Source of the DNA: Flavobacterium sp. N2270
GTDB taxonomy: Bacteria > Bacteroidota > Bacteroidia > Flavobacteriales > Flavobacteriaceae
Length of the DNA: 64,000 nt
NCBI RefSeq assembly: GCF_025947225.1
Contig: NZ_CP110005.1
Location: forward strand, 2,727,362-2,791,361
Direction: 5' to 3'
The notes under the pieces are model-generated. The model had not been told where the DNA came from and searched no databases. It saw only the letters and a list, made by a program, of their open reading frames with translations. Shown piece by piece: positions 53,094 to 61,933 of this stretch. A program made the position numbers and the translations under genes. The stretch's first letter is position 1, and each line of letters opens with the position of its first letter.

Positions 53094-54434
53094 CTATTTT
53101 TTCTTCTTTTTTACACTTGGTTTGGCTTTCAAAACAACCTCTTTTACATTTAGTAAATAATTAGCCAACATTTTTTCAATCAATTCATCTTTTGTTAAAT
53201 GATGAAAAATAGTTTTAACCTCTTCTTTTAAAACCGGAGAAACTTGTGTGTTTGGTTTAGTTTTAAAAATTTGTTTCGCCCACAAAAGTGTATTATTCTC
53301 TTCTATACTTTTAGCATCAGGTTTTTTAAATTCGGTAAATTTTATACCTAATTCATTTTCAAATTCTGTTAACTCGTGCTTTTCTTCTTTTTGCAAAACA
53401 GTTAATGAAAGTCCGTTTGCTCCTGCTCTAGCGGTTCTTCCACTTCTATGCACGTAAGCTTCATAAACATCGGGTAAATGGTAATTAACCACATATGAAA
53501 TCTCTTTTACATCAATTCCTCTTGCAGCTAAATCGGTCGCAACCAAAATATTAATATGCCCTTCACGAAACTGCTCCATTATACGATCACGAATTGGTTG
53601 CGTTAAACTTCCATGTAATGCTCCTGAAGAAAAGCGATTTATTGCCAAGTTCTTCGCTAATTTATTAACGGCTGCTTTAGTTTTACAAAAAATAATTCCG
53701 TGTTCGCCTTCTCTTGATGTTAGAAAATGCATTAAAACATCTAATTTCTCAATTGGATCCACTACCACATATTGATGGTCGATGCTATTATTCCCAACTA
53801 CTTCCATACTAGCACTTACCTGTGTAACGTGCTTAGACATATAATTTTGAACTAGTTGCTTAATCGTTCCTGGCATTGTTGCAGAAAACAATAAAGTCCT
53901 TCTGCTTTTTGGCAATGCAGTAATAATTTCCTCTAAACTTTCTTTAAGAGCTGTAACCATTTCATCCGCTTCATCTAACACTAAATACTTTGCTTCTTTA
54001 ACATTAATTGCATTTCGCTTAATTAAATCAATTAAACGACCCGGAGTTGCAATTACAATGTGCGTAGGTTTAGACAAACGCTCCATTTGTGGCTTAATAG
54101 GAATTCCTCCACAAGTTGCAGCAATAGAAACTTCAGGTAAATACTTAGCAAATGCTTCCATATTACTAAAAATTTGATGTCCTAATTCTCTTGTTGGAAC
54201 TAAAATTACAGTTTGTATGTTTTTATTTTCAGTATTAATTAATTGTAATAATGGCAATCCAAAAGCCGCTGTTTTTCCAGTTCCTGTTTTTGCTAAACCT
54301 ACAAAATCATCTGTTTTAGTTAACAAAACCGGTATTGCTTTTTCTTGAATCTCTGTTGGAACAGAAATTTCTAAATCTGTTAAGCTTTTTAATAGTGGTG
54401 CAGCAATTCCTAATTTGGAAAATGGGTTTGACAT
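53094..54434 (-). CDS. DEAD-box ATP-dependent RNA helicase
   Basis: 446 residues: Q-motif PTEIQEKAIPVLL, motif I AKTGTGKTAAFG, Ia PTRELGHQIF, II VLDEADEM, III LFSATMP, V ATDLAARGID, VI HRSGRTARAG. The C-terminal tail is basic (KAKPSVKKKKK), resembling CsdA/RhlE-type helicases for ribosome assembly or cold adaptation. Which member it is cannot be told. Confidence 0.93.
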   Translation of the reverse strand: MSNPFSKLGIAAPLLKSLTDLEISVPTEIQEKAIPVLLTKTDDFVGLAKTGTGKTAAFGLPLLQLINTENKNIQTVILVPTRELGHQIFSNMEAFAKYLPEVSIAATCGGIPIKPQMERLSKPTHIVIATPGRLIDLIKRNAINVKEAKYLVLDEADEMVTALKESLEEIITALPKSRRTLLFSATMPGTIKQLVQNYMSKHVTQVSASMEVVGNNSIDHQYVVVDPIEKLDVLMHFLTSREGEHGIIFCKTKAAVNKLAKNLAINRFSSGALHGSLTQPIRDRIMEQFREGHINILVATDLAARGIDVKEISYVVNYHLPDVYEAYVHRSGRTARAGANGLSLTVLQKEEKHELTEFENELGIKFTEFKKPDAKSIEENNTLLWAKQIFKTKPNTQVSPVLKEEVKTIFHHLTKDELIEKMLANYLLNVKEVVLKAKPSVKKKKK

Positions 54435-54522
54435 CTTTTTATGGATTTATTATTTTTGAAAGAGAAGAATTAATTCTTAGAATTTTTACAAAATTAGCGA
54501 AAATTAACGGTATATTTTAAAT

Positions 54523-54530
54523 TACCTTTG
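54523..54530 (+). promoter_or_regulatory. -7 element for the dus gene
   Basis: TACCTTTG, 16 bases before the ATG at 54547. Confidence 0.5.
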
Positions 54531-54546
54531 TTGCTTACAATAAAAC

Positions 54547-55491
54547 ATGAAAAACACACTTTTATCATCGCCTTTACAAGGTTTTACCGATTTTCGTTTT
54601 CGTAACGCATTCCATAAATACTTTGGCGGAATAGATACATTCTATTCTCCCTACATTCGTTTAAACGGGAAGCTGGTAATAAAAGGTTCATATGAACGTG
54701 ATATTTTACCTGAAAACAATACAACTTTGGAAGTAATTCCTCAAATTATAACAAATGATGCTGATGAATTTGTTTTTGTTGCCAAATATGTTCAATCGTT
54801 AGGTTATAAAGAATTGAACTGGAATTTAGGTTGTCCTTATCCTATGGTCGCAAAATGCGGAATGGGTTCTGGATTAATTAGTAATACTTCTCAAATAGAA
54901 CATATTTTAGATAGAGCGCATAGTGAAACTGATATTATTGTTTCCATGAAAATGAGAATGGGCTATGAAGAACCAACGGAGATTTTAGATGTTTTTCCCA
55001 TTTTAGATAAATACCCAATTAAGAATGTTGCCATTCATGCCCGAATTGGCAAACAATTATACAAAGGCGGAGTGGATTTAGATTCGTTTCAACGTTGTTT
55101 AGATGTTTCTAAACAAAAACTATATTATAATGGAGATATAACTTCGGTTGAAGCGTATAGAGCATTACAAGAACGTTTTCCAAGTATTGACCATTGGATG
55201 ATAGGAAGAGGTTTAATTGCTGATCCTTTTTTACCAAGCATGATTAAAAACAACACTACCGAATATCCTAAAAACAGATATGAAGTTTTTAAGGAATTTC
55301 ACGACACTATATTTGAAGAATACGATGCGTATTTATCTGGACCAACGCCAATACGCATGAAAATGCTTGGTTTTTGGGAATATTTTGCAGAATCTTTTCC
55401 AAATCCTCAAAAAACATTTAAGAAAATTAAAAAAGCAGGAAATACTAAAAATTATCTTTCTGCTGTGGAAGAGATTTTTAAAGACGCTTAA
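54547..55491 (+). CDS. tRNA-dihydrouridine synthase family protein
   Basis: 314 residues, an FMN-dependent Dus fold: SSPLQGFTDFRFRNAF, ELNWNLGCPYPMVAKCGMGS with the catalytic Cys, VSMKMRMGYEEP, AIHARIGKQLYKGG and MIGRGLIADPF. It reduces uridine to dihydrouridine in tRNA D-loops. Which position it modifies cannot be told; the sequence is of the DusC-like short type. The last four bases overlap the convergent gene. Confidence 0.9.
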   Translation: MKNTLLSSPLQGFTDFRFRNAFHKYFGGIDTFYSPYIRLNGKLVIKGSYERDILPENNTTLEVIPQIITNDADEFVFVAKYVQSLGYKELNWNLGCPYPMVAKCGMGSGLISNTSQIEHILDRAHSETDIIVSMKMRMGYEEPTEILDVFPILDKYPIKNVAIHARIGKQLYKGGVDLDSFQRCLDVSKQKLYYNGDITSVEAYRALQERFPSIDHWMIGRGLIADPFLPSMIKNNTTEYPKNRYEVFKEFHDTIFEEYDAYLSGPTPIRMKMLGFWEYFAESFPNPQKTFKKIKKAGNTKNYLSAVEEIFKDA

Positions 55492-55832
55492 ACTTGAAAT
55501 TTATTCCCTAGTTTTTTTCCAATTTTATATGCCATAAAAATGCCTAAAATTAGAACCAATAAATTCCCAAAAACATACAAAGTATAATAAACCGTATTGT
55601 CTTTTGTAAAAAAACAAAAATCGTCCGTAAGGCAAATTTCTTCGTTTTGGGTAGAAAATTGAGTCAGTAAAAAACTAAGCAAAAGCATAACAAAAAAAGA
55701 AACTACAAAGTACTTAATTTCTTTACGAATTGGTTTTTTCCCCGTGGGTTGAAAAACATTTCGCTCTTCTTCAGAACGTTTATTGTTCTGAAGTGACCAA
55801 ATTACTTTTTTTGCTTCGTCGTCTACATTCAT
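55488..55832 (-). CDS. Small protein with two membrane helices
   Basis: 114 residues. Hydrophilic N-terminal 40 residues, a helix at about 40-60, a short loop with NEEICLTDDFCFF (two Cys, probably outside), and a second helix at about 80-102. I do not recognise the family. It shares the strand of hisS and lies 42 bases after it, so it may be cotranscribed. Confidence 0.6.
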   Translation of the reverse strand: MNVDDEAKKVIWSLQNNKRSEEERNVFQPTGKKPIRKEIKYFVVSFFVMLLLSFLLTQFSTQNEEICLTDDFCFFTKDNTVYYTLYVFGNLLVLILGIFMAYKIGKKLGNKFQV

Positions 55833-55874
55833 ACTTTCTATACATCAAATTTAAATACAAAGTTCAACTAAAAT

Positions 55875-57245
55875 TTATTGCAACAAAGTAACTAAAGTTG
55901 CTAAGTCTACTTTTTGTTGTTCGCCAGAAGCTAAATTCTTCAAAGAATATTGTTGATTGTTCATTTCATCTTCACCCACTAAAACGGCAAAAGGAATTCC
56001 GCGTTTATCGGCATGTTGAAATTGTTTTCCTATCTTGATATTATCAGGATACATTTCTACTTTGATTCCGTTTTTACGCAATTGTGAAATGGCTTGCATA
56101 GCATATTTTGCTTCTGTATCACCAAAGTTTAAAAACAAAGCTTTTGAAGTTGCTGTAACGGTTTCAGGAAATAATTGTAGTTCTTCAATTACCAATGCAA
56201 TTCGGTCTAAACCGAAAGAAATTCCTACGCCACTCATGTTTTTCAATCCGAAAATTCCAGTTAAATCGTCGTAACGACCACCGCCACCTATTGAACCCAT
56301 TGCAACACCTTTTGGCGCAGCTACTTCAAAGATAGCACCTGTGTAATAGTTTAATCCTCGTGCAAGTGTAACATCTAAATCTAAGTTGGCAGTTTGCAAA
56401 CCTAATTCGGTAACATTTTCGCAGATAAAAGTCAACTCCTCTACTCCTTTCATTCCTTCTTCAGAAGTTGAAAGTAAAGCGGCTAGTTTTTCTATTTTTT
56501 CAGTAATTGAACCTGTAAAATTGAATAACGGTTGCACTTTTACAATCGCTTCTTCTGAAATCCCTTTTTCTAGCATTTCTTTCTTTACGCCGTCTTCGCC
56601 AATTTTATCTAACTTATCTAAGGCAACTGTAAAATCTATTAGTTTATCAGAAGCTCCAATAACCTCAGCAATTCCAGATAATATTTTTCTGTTGTTAATT
56701 TTAATAATAACACCGTTTAATCCTAATTCAGAGAAAACCGAATCGTATAATTGTACTAATTCTACTTCTTGCCAAAGCGAATTTGAACCTACAACATCAG
56801 CATCGCATTGAAAAAATTCTCTAAAACGGCCTTTTTGTGGACGATCTGCTCTCCAAACCGGTTGAATTTGGTAACGTTTAAACGGAAATTCTATTTCGTT
56901 TTGGTGTTGTACTACGTAGCGTGCAAACGGAACGGTTAAATCGTAACGCAGTGCTTTTTCTGAAATTTGAGAAGTTAATTTTAAACTGTCTTTATTTTCT
57001 ATATGTGTTGCATCAGCTTTAGCTAAATAATCACCAGAATTCAAAATTTTAAAAATCAATCGGTCGCCTTCTTCACCATATTTCCCCATTAAGGTTTCTG
57101 AATTTTCAAAAGATGGCGTTTCTATTGGTTGAAATCCGAATTTTTCGAAATTAGATTTAATGATTGAAAATATATAGTTACGCTTTGCTACTTCTGCTGG
57201 AGAAAAATCGCGTGTTCCTTTTGGTATACTTGGTTTTTGAGCCAT
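55875..57245 (-). CDS. hisS: Histidyl-tRNA synthetase
   Basis: 456 residues. Class II catalytic core with [15 protein letters not shown], motif 2 [14 protein letters not shown], histidine-binding [14 protein letters not shown], and motif 3 [14 protein letters not shown]-terminal anticodon-binding domain covers about 365-456. Full length. It charges tRNA-His. Confidence 0.97.
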   Translation of the reverse strand: MAQKPSIPKGTRDFSPAEVAKRNYIFSIIKSNFEKFGFQPIETPSFENSETLMGKYGEEGDRLIFKILNSGDYLAKADATHIENKDSLKLTSQISEKALRYDLTVPFARYVVQHQNEIEFPFKRYQIQPVWRADRPQKGRFREFFQCDADVVGSNSLWQEVELVQLYDSVFSELGLNGVIIKINNRKILSGIAEVIGASDKLIDFTVALDKLDKIGEDGVKKEMLEKGISEEAIVKVQPLFNFTGSITEKIEKLAALLSTSEEGMKGVEELTFICENVTELGLQTANLDLDVTLARGLNYYTGAIFEVAAPKGVAMGSIGGGGRYDDLTGIFGLKNMSGVGISFGLDRIALVIEELQLFPETVTATSKALFLNFGDTEAKYAMQAISQLRKNGIKVEMYPDNIKIGKQFQHADKRGIPFAVLVGEDEMNNQQYSLKNLASGEQQKVDLATLVTLLQ

Positions 57246-57341
57246 TTTAAAATTTAGAATTTGTTGATTGGGTAATCTGATAATTTGTAGTGCAAATATC
57301 GGATTTATTCAGCAGTTTAAAAAATCTTATTTTTAGTATAA

Positions 57342-57480
57342 TTTTAAACACATAGACACATAGTCTTTTCGAAATCTAAAAAGACATTTCATTTATATAG
57401 TAAACATTAGCTATGTAAACTATGAAAAGAAAAACGTCTATACAAAACCATCTATATCTGATATTTCTATGTGTTTAAAA
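57342..57480. repeat. MITE-like or REP-like element with perfect 15-bp terminal inverted repeats
   Basis: TTTTAAACACATAGA (57342-57356) and its exact reverse complement (57466-57480) bracket 109 bases. Inside, GTCTTTT and AAAAGAC form another hairpin. It fills much of the 294-base gap between hisS and the permease gene. No ORF is inside. Whether it is mobile or a dispersed repeat cannot be judged from one copy. Confidence 0.55.
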
Positions 57481-57539
57481 AAATCTAAATTCTTATTTTT
57501 AATTTGTAACAAATTACAAACTCTATAGTCTAATACACT

Positions 57540-58781
57540 ATGGTAGGATTATTTAAAGAAAATACAAAGATTGCGATTGACTCAATTAGAAGTCAGGCTT
57601 TACGAACATCGTTAACTGTTTTTATTATTGCATTAGGAATAACTGCATTAGTAGGAATTCTTACCGTTGTTTCGGCTTTACAAAATACTATTATGAATGA
57701 TTTTGCTTCAATGGGAGCCAATACATTCTCAATGAGTCAGTATGATTTTTCAGCAGAAATCAATCAAAATGATGTTGAACAAAAAGTAAATCCTATCATC
57801 AGTTATCCTGAAGCAAAGGCATTTCAAGACAAATATAATTTCCCATTTACATCAACTTCATTGTCATTTACAGCTGCGTCTAATGTTGAGGTGAAATACG
57901 GAAGTGAAAAAACAGATCCAGAAATTTCGATTGTAGGGGTTGACGAAAATTTTACTCCAAATAAAGGGTTAATTGTTGCAAAAGGAAGAAACTTCAATTC
58001 TTTTGATATTGAGAACAATAATTTCGTTTGTATTTTGGGTTCAGATTTTGAAAAAGGATTATTTAAAGACCGAAATCCATTAGATAAAATCATTTCAATA
58101 AGAGGTGCAAAATTTAAAGTAATTGGTGTTTTAAAAGAAAAAGGTTCAACCTTTGGAAACAGTCAAGATTTACGTGTTTTAATTCCAAATCAATTGGCGC
58201 GATCTATATTTTCTGCTCCAAATATCAATTATGAATTAAATGTAATGGTCAATAACGAAGCGTTATTAGATGAAGCTGTTGATAATGCTATAATTACAAT
58301 GCGTCAGGTTAGAAAACTGAATCCGGTTGAAAAAAATAACTTTGGAATTGAAAGAAGTGATGATTTAATTCAAACATTATTATCAAATACAGAAGTTTTA
58401 AGTCTTACCGCTTGGGTTATTGGTATTATTACGGTTTTTGGTTCTTCGATTGCATTAATGAATATTATGTTAGTTTCGGTATCGGAGAGAACGCGAGAAA
58501 TAGGAATTAGAAAAGCATTAGGAGCAAGAAGTACTACTATAGCTTGGCAATTTTTCACAGAAACATTGGTAATTGGTCAACTTGGTGGAATTGTTGGGAT
58601 TATTCTAGGAATATCAATTGGATTTGGAATTGCTATGGCTATTGGCTTCACTTTTACCATTCCGTGGATGGCAATGATTGCTGCGTTCATAACCACATTT
58701 GTAGTAACTATAGTTTCTGGTGTTTATCCTGCAATGAAAGCTTCAAAATTAGATCCTGTTGAGGCGCTGAGACATGAATAA
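57540..58781 (+). CDS. MacB-type ABC transporter permease
   Basis: 413 residues. One membrane helix at about 22-45, a MacB periplasmic core domain to about 265, then three helices in a FtsX domain (about 290-400) with SERTREIGIRKALGARSTTI and a C-terminal SGVYPAMKASKLDPVEALRHE. It is the permease half only; no ATPase gene lies beside it. Such proteins serve mechanotransmission-type transport of lipoproteins, peptides or toxins. The gene stands alone on this strand. Confidence 0.9.
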   Translation: MVGLFKENTKIAIDSIRSQALRTSLTVFIIALGITALVGILTVVSALQNTIMNDFASMGANTFSMSQYDFSAEINQNDVEQKVNPIISYPEAKAFQDKYNFPFTSTSLSFTAASNVEVKYGSEKTDPEISIVGVDENFTPNKGLIVAKGRNFNSFDIENNNFVCILGSDFEKGLFKDRNPLDKIISIRGAKFKVIGVLKEKGSTFGNSQDLRVLIPNQLARSIFSAPNINYELNVMVNNEALLDEAVDNAIITMRQVRKLNPVEKNNFGIERSDDLIQTLLSNTEVLSLTAWVIGIITVFGSSIALMNIMLVSVSERTREIGIRKALGARSTTIAWQFFTETLVIGQLGGIVGIILGISIGFGIAMAIGFTFTIPWMAMIAAFITTFVVTIVSGVYPAMKASKLDPVEALRHE

Positions 58782-58785
58782 ATTA

Positions 58786-58830
58786 GTGATTAGTGAAATT
58801 ATAATTCATAATTAACTATAAATTACATTT
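58786..58830. repeat. Repeat-like tract after the permease gene
   Basis: The gap and the end of prmC hold short duplications TAGTGATTAGTGA and ATTATAATTCATAATTAA, of the same kind as the repeats inside prmC. Confidence 0.45.
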
Positions 58831-59727
58831 TATCATTCTGTCATTTCCGTAAATATCTTTTTGTAGTTCAATGTTTTTAAAACCTAATTGTTCCAATAAT
58901 TCAACCGTTTCTTTGCCTAAATACTGATTGATTTCAAAAAACAATTGTCCGTTTTCTGTTAAGCTTTCTTTTGCCAATTGCGCAATTTTTCTATAAAAAA
59001 GTAAAGCATCATTATCTTCTACAAACAAAGCTAAATGTGGCTCATATTCTAAAACGTTTTTTTTAATTTCTTGTTTTTCAAGATTTCGAACGTATGGTGG
59101 ATTTGAAACGATTACATCGAATTTAATTGGCAATTGATAATTGATAATTGATAATTTTTCAACTTCTAAAATGTTCTGAAGAATGAAATTTACTTCTACA
59201 TTATTTTCAACAGCGTTTCGCTTTGCTACTTTCAAAGCTTCTTCTGAAATATCAATGGCAAAAACTTCTGCTTGTGGAATATTTTTTTTAATTGAAATTG
59301 GAATACAACCTGTTCCTGTTCCGATATCTAAGATTTGCATCTCGACTCCGCTCGATATGACATCATCTTGGTCAATCTTTTGACTTTTGACTTTTGACTT
59401 TTGACTTTCCACAATCCAATCGACTAGTTCTTCCGTTTCGGGACGAGGAATTAAAGTATGTTCGTTAACGTAGAATTTTGAATCATAAAACCACGTTTCA
59501 CCAATGATATATTGAATGGGTTTTTCGGTTTTTAATTCTGAGATTATAGTTTCCCATTTTCGAACCTCTTCTTTAGAAATTTCAAAATTAGGAACCAAAG
59601 CCAAATCAATTCGTTTTAATCCATGTAAATATTCGGTTAAGATGAAAAAGAAACTCTCGACTTCATCTTGACCATGAATTTCAATTAATTCATCAAAAAA
59701 ATATGTTTTTAATTCTTTTATTATCAT
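58816..59727 (-). CDS. prmC: Release factor glutamine methyltransferase with repeat-derived insertions
   Basis: 303 residues; E. coli PrmC has 277. The N-terminal helical domain reaches about 85, then TLIPRPETEELVDWIVE, the AdoMet-binding ILDIGTGTGCIPISI, and the catalytic NPPY at 209-212 (VSNPPYVRN). It methylates the Gln of the GGQ motif in RF1 and RF2. Two stretches do not look like PrmC: residues about 108-131 (SQKSKVKSQK, then DDVISSGVEM) and about 190-201 (KLSIINYQLPI). Both are translated from tandem 7-bp DNA repeats or a repeat fragment and fall in loop positions, so the enzyme is probably intact. Confidence 0.92.
   Translation of the reverse strand: MIIKELKTYFFDELIEIHGQDEVESFFFILTEYLHGLKRIDLALVPNFEISKEEVRKWETIISELKTEKPIQYIIGETWFYDSKFYVNEHTLIPRPETEELVDWIVESQKSKVKSQKIDQDDVISSGVEMQILDIGTGTGCIPISIKKNIPQAEVFAIDISEEALKVAKRNAVENNVEVNFILQNILEVEKLSIINYQLPIKFDVIVSNPPYVRNLEKQEIKKNVLEYEPHLALFVEDNDALLFYRKIAQLAKESLTENGQLFFEINQYLGKETVELLEQLGFKNIELQKDIYGNDRMIKCNL
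59132..59155. repeat. 7-bp tandem repeat inside prmC (AATTGAT)
   Basis: Three and a half copies of AATTGAT, read in frame on the minus strand as KLSIINYQLP just before the NPPY strand of PrmC. Confidence 0.9.
59341..59408. repeat. Repeat fragment plus 7-bp tandem repeat inside prmC (CTTTTGA)
   Basis: Bases 59377-59408 contain four and a half copies of CTTTTGA. Next to them 59341-59362 carries CTCGACTCCGCTCGATATGA, a motif of the kind found between genes in flavobacteria. Read in frame they give residues about 108-131 of PrmC. Confidence 0.88.
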
Positions 59728-60204
59728 CTATATTTTTTTAGTCATCCAAACTTGGCAACTGTTATGACCTGTGTTTCCCATTGGTCCATCAATATTCTCA
59801 AAACCAATTCTCTTATACAATTTTTGTGCAGCAGTCATAAACGAAAGCGTTTCTAAATAGCACATTTCAAAACCTGTTTCTTTGGCAAAATTCAAACATT
59901 TTTCAATTATCAATTCTGCATAACCCCTTCCTCTAATTTCAGAAGAAAAGTACATTTTTTGCAATTCACAAACAGAAGCATCTCCGTTTTCTAAAGGAGC
60001 AATTCCGCAACCGCCAACAACAATTCCGTTCTTTTCAACTACGAAATATTTAGTTCTTTTGTCTTGATACACTTCAAATAAAGTATCTAAAATAGGATCA
60101 GCATAAGCAGTACCCACTTTTGGCGCATCTAATTCATGGAAAATTTCTCGAATTACATGTGCAATTTGTTTATTATCTTTTTGTTGGATTTCTCTAATCA
60201 ACAT
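59728..60204 (-). CDS. GNAT-family N-acetyltransferase
   Basis: 158 residues. The start region IREIQQKDNKQIAHVIREIF, the VGGCGIAPLENGDASVCELQ strand, KMYFSSEIRGRGYAELII with the acetyl-CoA loop (R-G-R-G-Y-A), and AAQKLYKRIGFENIDGPMGN follow the GNAT pattern. The acceptor is unknown. The stop is next to the prmC start, so the two genes form a unit. Confidence 0.88.
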   Translation of the reverse strand: MLIREIQQKDNKQIAHVIREIFHELDAPKVGTAYADPILDTLFEVYQDKRTKYFVVEKNGIVVGGCGIAPLENGDASVCELQKMYFSSEIRGRGYAELIIEKCLNFAKETGFEMCYLETLSFMTAAQKLYKRIGFENIDGPMGNTGHNSCQVWMTKKI

Positions 60205-60273
60205 ATTTTATAAATTGAAACGTAAAAGTAAACAAATTGAAAACATGATACAGTAAACCTATCTTAAAAATAC

Positions 60274-60281
60274 TACTTTTG
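60274..60281 (+). promoter_or_regulatory. -7 element of the ribD operon
   Basis: TACTTTTG ends only 4 bases before the ATG at 60286, so the mRNA may be leaderless or nearly so. Confidence 0.5.
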
Positions 60282-60285
60282 TAAA

Positions 60286-61329
60286 ATGACTACGCACGAA
60301 AAATACATGGCTCGTTGCATTCAATTGGCAAAAAACGGATTAGGGACAACTTATCCAAACCCGCTTGTAGGCAGTGTTATTGTTTATAAAGGAAAAATAA
60401 TTGGAGAAGGTTGGCACCAAAAAGCAGGAGAAGCTCATGCCGAAGTGAATGCCATAATCTCTGTAAAAGACAAAACATTACTTTCTAAATCAACCATTTA
60501 TGTTAGTCTCGAACCCTGTAGCCATTTTGGAAAAACACCTCCATGCGCCGATTTAATTAGTTATCATAAAATTCCAAATGTAGTCATTGGAACCATTGAT
60601 TCTTTTGCAAAAGTTGCTGGAAACGGTATTAAAAAACTAATGGAATCTGGCGCAAAAATTACTTTAGGTGTTTTAGAAAAAGAATGTAAAGAATTGAATA
60701 AACGTTTCTTTACTTTTCATGAAAAAAAACGACCGTACATCATTTTAAAATGGGCAGAAACTCAAGATGGATTTATTGCTCCGTTAGAAAAAGACGAAAA
60801 GAAACCTGTTTGGATTACCAATCAATATTCTCGTCAACTCGTTCATAAATGGAGAACCGAAGAACAAGCTATACTTGTAGGAACTAAAACTGTTTTAGAA
60901 GACAATCCAAGTTTAGAAGCACGAGATTTTTTTGGCCAAAACCCAATAAGAATTGCTTTTGATAGAAATAATAAAATTGACGAATCTTTTCAAATAAAAA
61001 ATCAAAAAACAAAAACAATAATCATTACAAACAATGTTATTTTAACAAAAAAAACAAATATTATTTATAAAAATATTATATTTGATAATAATTTTGCTGA
61101 AAATTTACTTAAATACTTGTATTCTGAAAATATTCAATCTATAATAATTGAAGGAGGAACACAAACCATTCAATCCTTTATAAATCAAAATTTATGGGAT
61201 GAAGCACGAATTTTCTCAAATAATATTAAGTTCCTAAATGGAGTTAAAGCCCCAAAACTTGAATTAGGTAGTAACCACAATTTTATTATAATTAACGACA
61301 AACTAAAAACCGTAAGAAATTATGATTGA
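60286..61329 (+). CDS. ribD: Riboflavin biosynthesis protein RibD (deaminase/reductase)
   Basis: 347 residues. Deaminase domain 1-145 with zinc site: GEAHAEVNAI and EPCSHFGKTPPCADL; reductase domain from about 150 with PYIILKWAETQDGFI and the NADPH loop IIIEGGTQTIQ. It carries out two consecutive steps from the GTP-derived diaminopyrimidine to the ribitylamino compound. Overlaps the HAD gene by 8 bases. Confidence 0.95.
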   Translation: MTTHEKYMARCIQLAKNGLGTTYPNPLVGSVIVYKGKIIGEGWHQKAGEAHAEVNAIISVKDKTLLSKSTIYVSLEPCSHFGKTPPCADLISYHKIPNVVIGTIDSFAKVAGNGIKKLMESGAKITLGVLEKECKELNKRFFTFHEKKRPYIILKWAETQDGFIAPLEKDEKKPVWITNQYSRQLVHKWRTEEQAILVGTKTVLEDNPSLEARDFFGQNPIRIAFDRNNKIDESFQIKNQKTKTIIITNNVILTKKTNIIYKNIIFDNNFAENLLKYLYSENIQSIIIEGGTQTIQSFINQNLWDEARIFSNNIKFLNGVKAPKLELGSNHNFIIINDKLKTVRNYD

Positions 61330-61933
61330 AGCTATACTATTTGACTTTGGAGATGTTTTTATCAACTTAGATAAAGAAGCTACAACTAGAGAATTAAAAA
61401 AACTAGGATTAAAAGATTGGAACAAAGAACTTCAAGAATTAAACTTTAAATACGAAGTAGGAAAAATAGACGAACTTGAGTTTATTTCTGGCATACAAAA
61501 ACACATTCCAAATGCAGAATTATCCGATATTAGAAATGCATGGAATTCCATTTTAATCGATTTTCCTTTAGAACGACTTGAATTTCTTCAACTATTATCT
61601 ACAAGATATCGTCTTTTTCTTTTAAGCAATACAGATCAAACTCATATAGATAAGTTTGAACATTTAGTTGGTCAATCTTTCGCAAGAGATTTTTACAGTT
61701 GCTTTGATAAAGTATATTTTTCTTATGATATCAAATTAAGAAAACCAGATGAAAAGGCGTTTAAATTCATATTAAACAATCACAATCTAGCTCCTAAGAA
61801 AACATTTTTTGTAGACGATAACGAAGATAATATTAAAAGTGCGAAAAATATTGGAATACAAACTTGGCATATAAATCCGCAAACCGAAGACGTAACACAA
61901 CTCTTAGATAAATTAAAAACGGTTTATGCTTAA
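61322..61933 (+). CDS. HAD-family hydrolase (YihX-like)
   Basis: 203 residues. Motif I is FDFGDVFINLD, with Asp8 as nucleophile and Gly in place of the usual second Asp, a feature of YihX-like phosphatases. Motif II LLSNTDQ, motif III Lys in LRKPDEKAF, motif IV FVDDNEDNIK. The cap is helical. As it lies behind ribD it is a candidate for the missing phosphatase of riboflavin synthesis (5-amino-6-ribitylamino phosphate), a step often done by HAD enzymes; this is inference from context. Confidence 0.85.
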   Translation: MIEAILFDFGDVFINLDKEATTRELKKLGLKDWNKELQELNFKYEVGKIDELEFISGIQKHIPNAELSDIRNAWNSILIDFPLERLEFLQLLSTRYRLFLLSNTDQTHIDKFEHLVGQSFARDFYSCFDKVYFSYDIKLRKPDEKAFKFILNNHNLAPKKTFFVDDNEDNIKSAKNIGIQTWHINPQTEDVTQLLDKLKTVYA

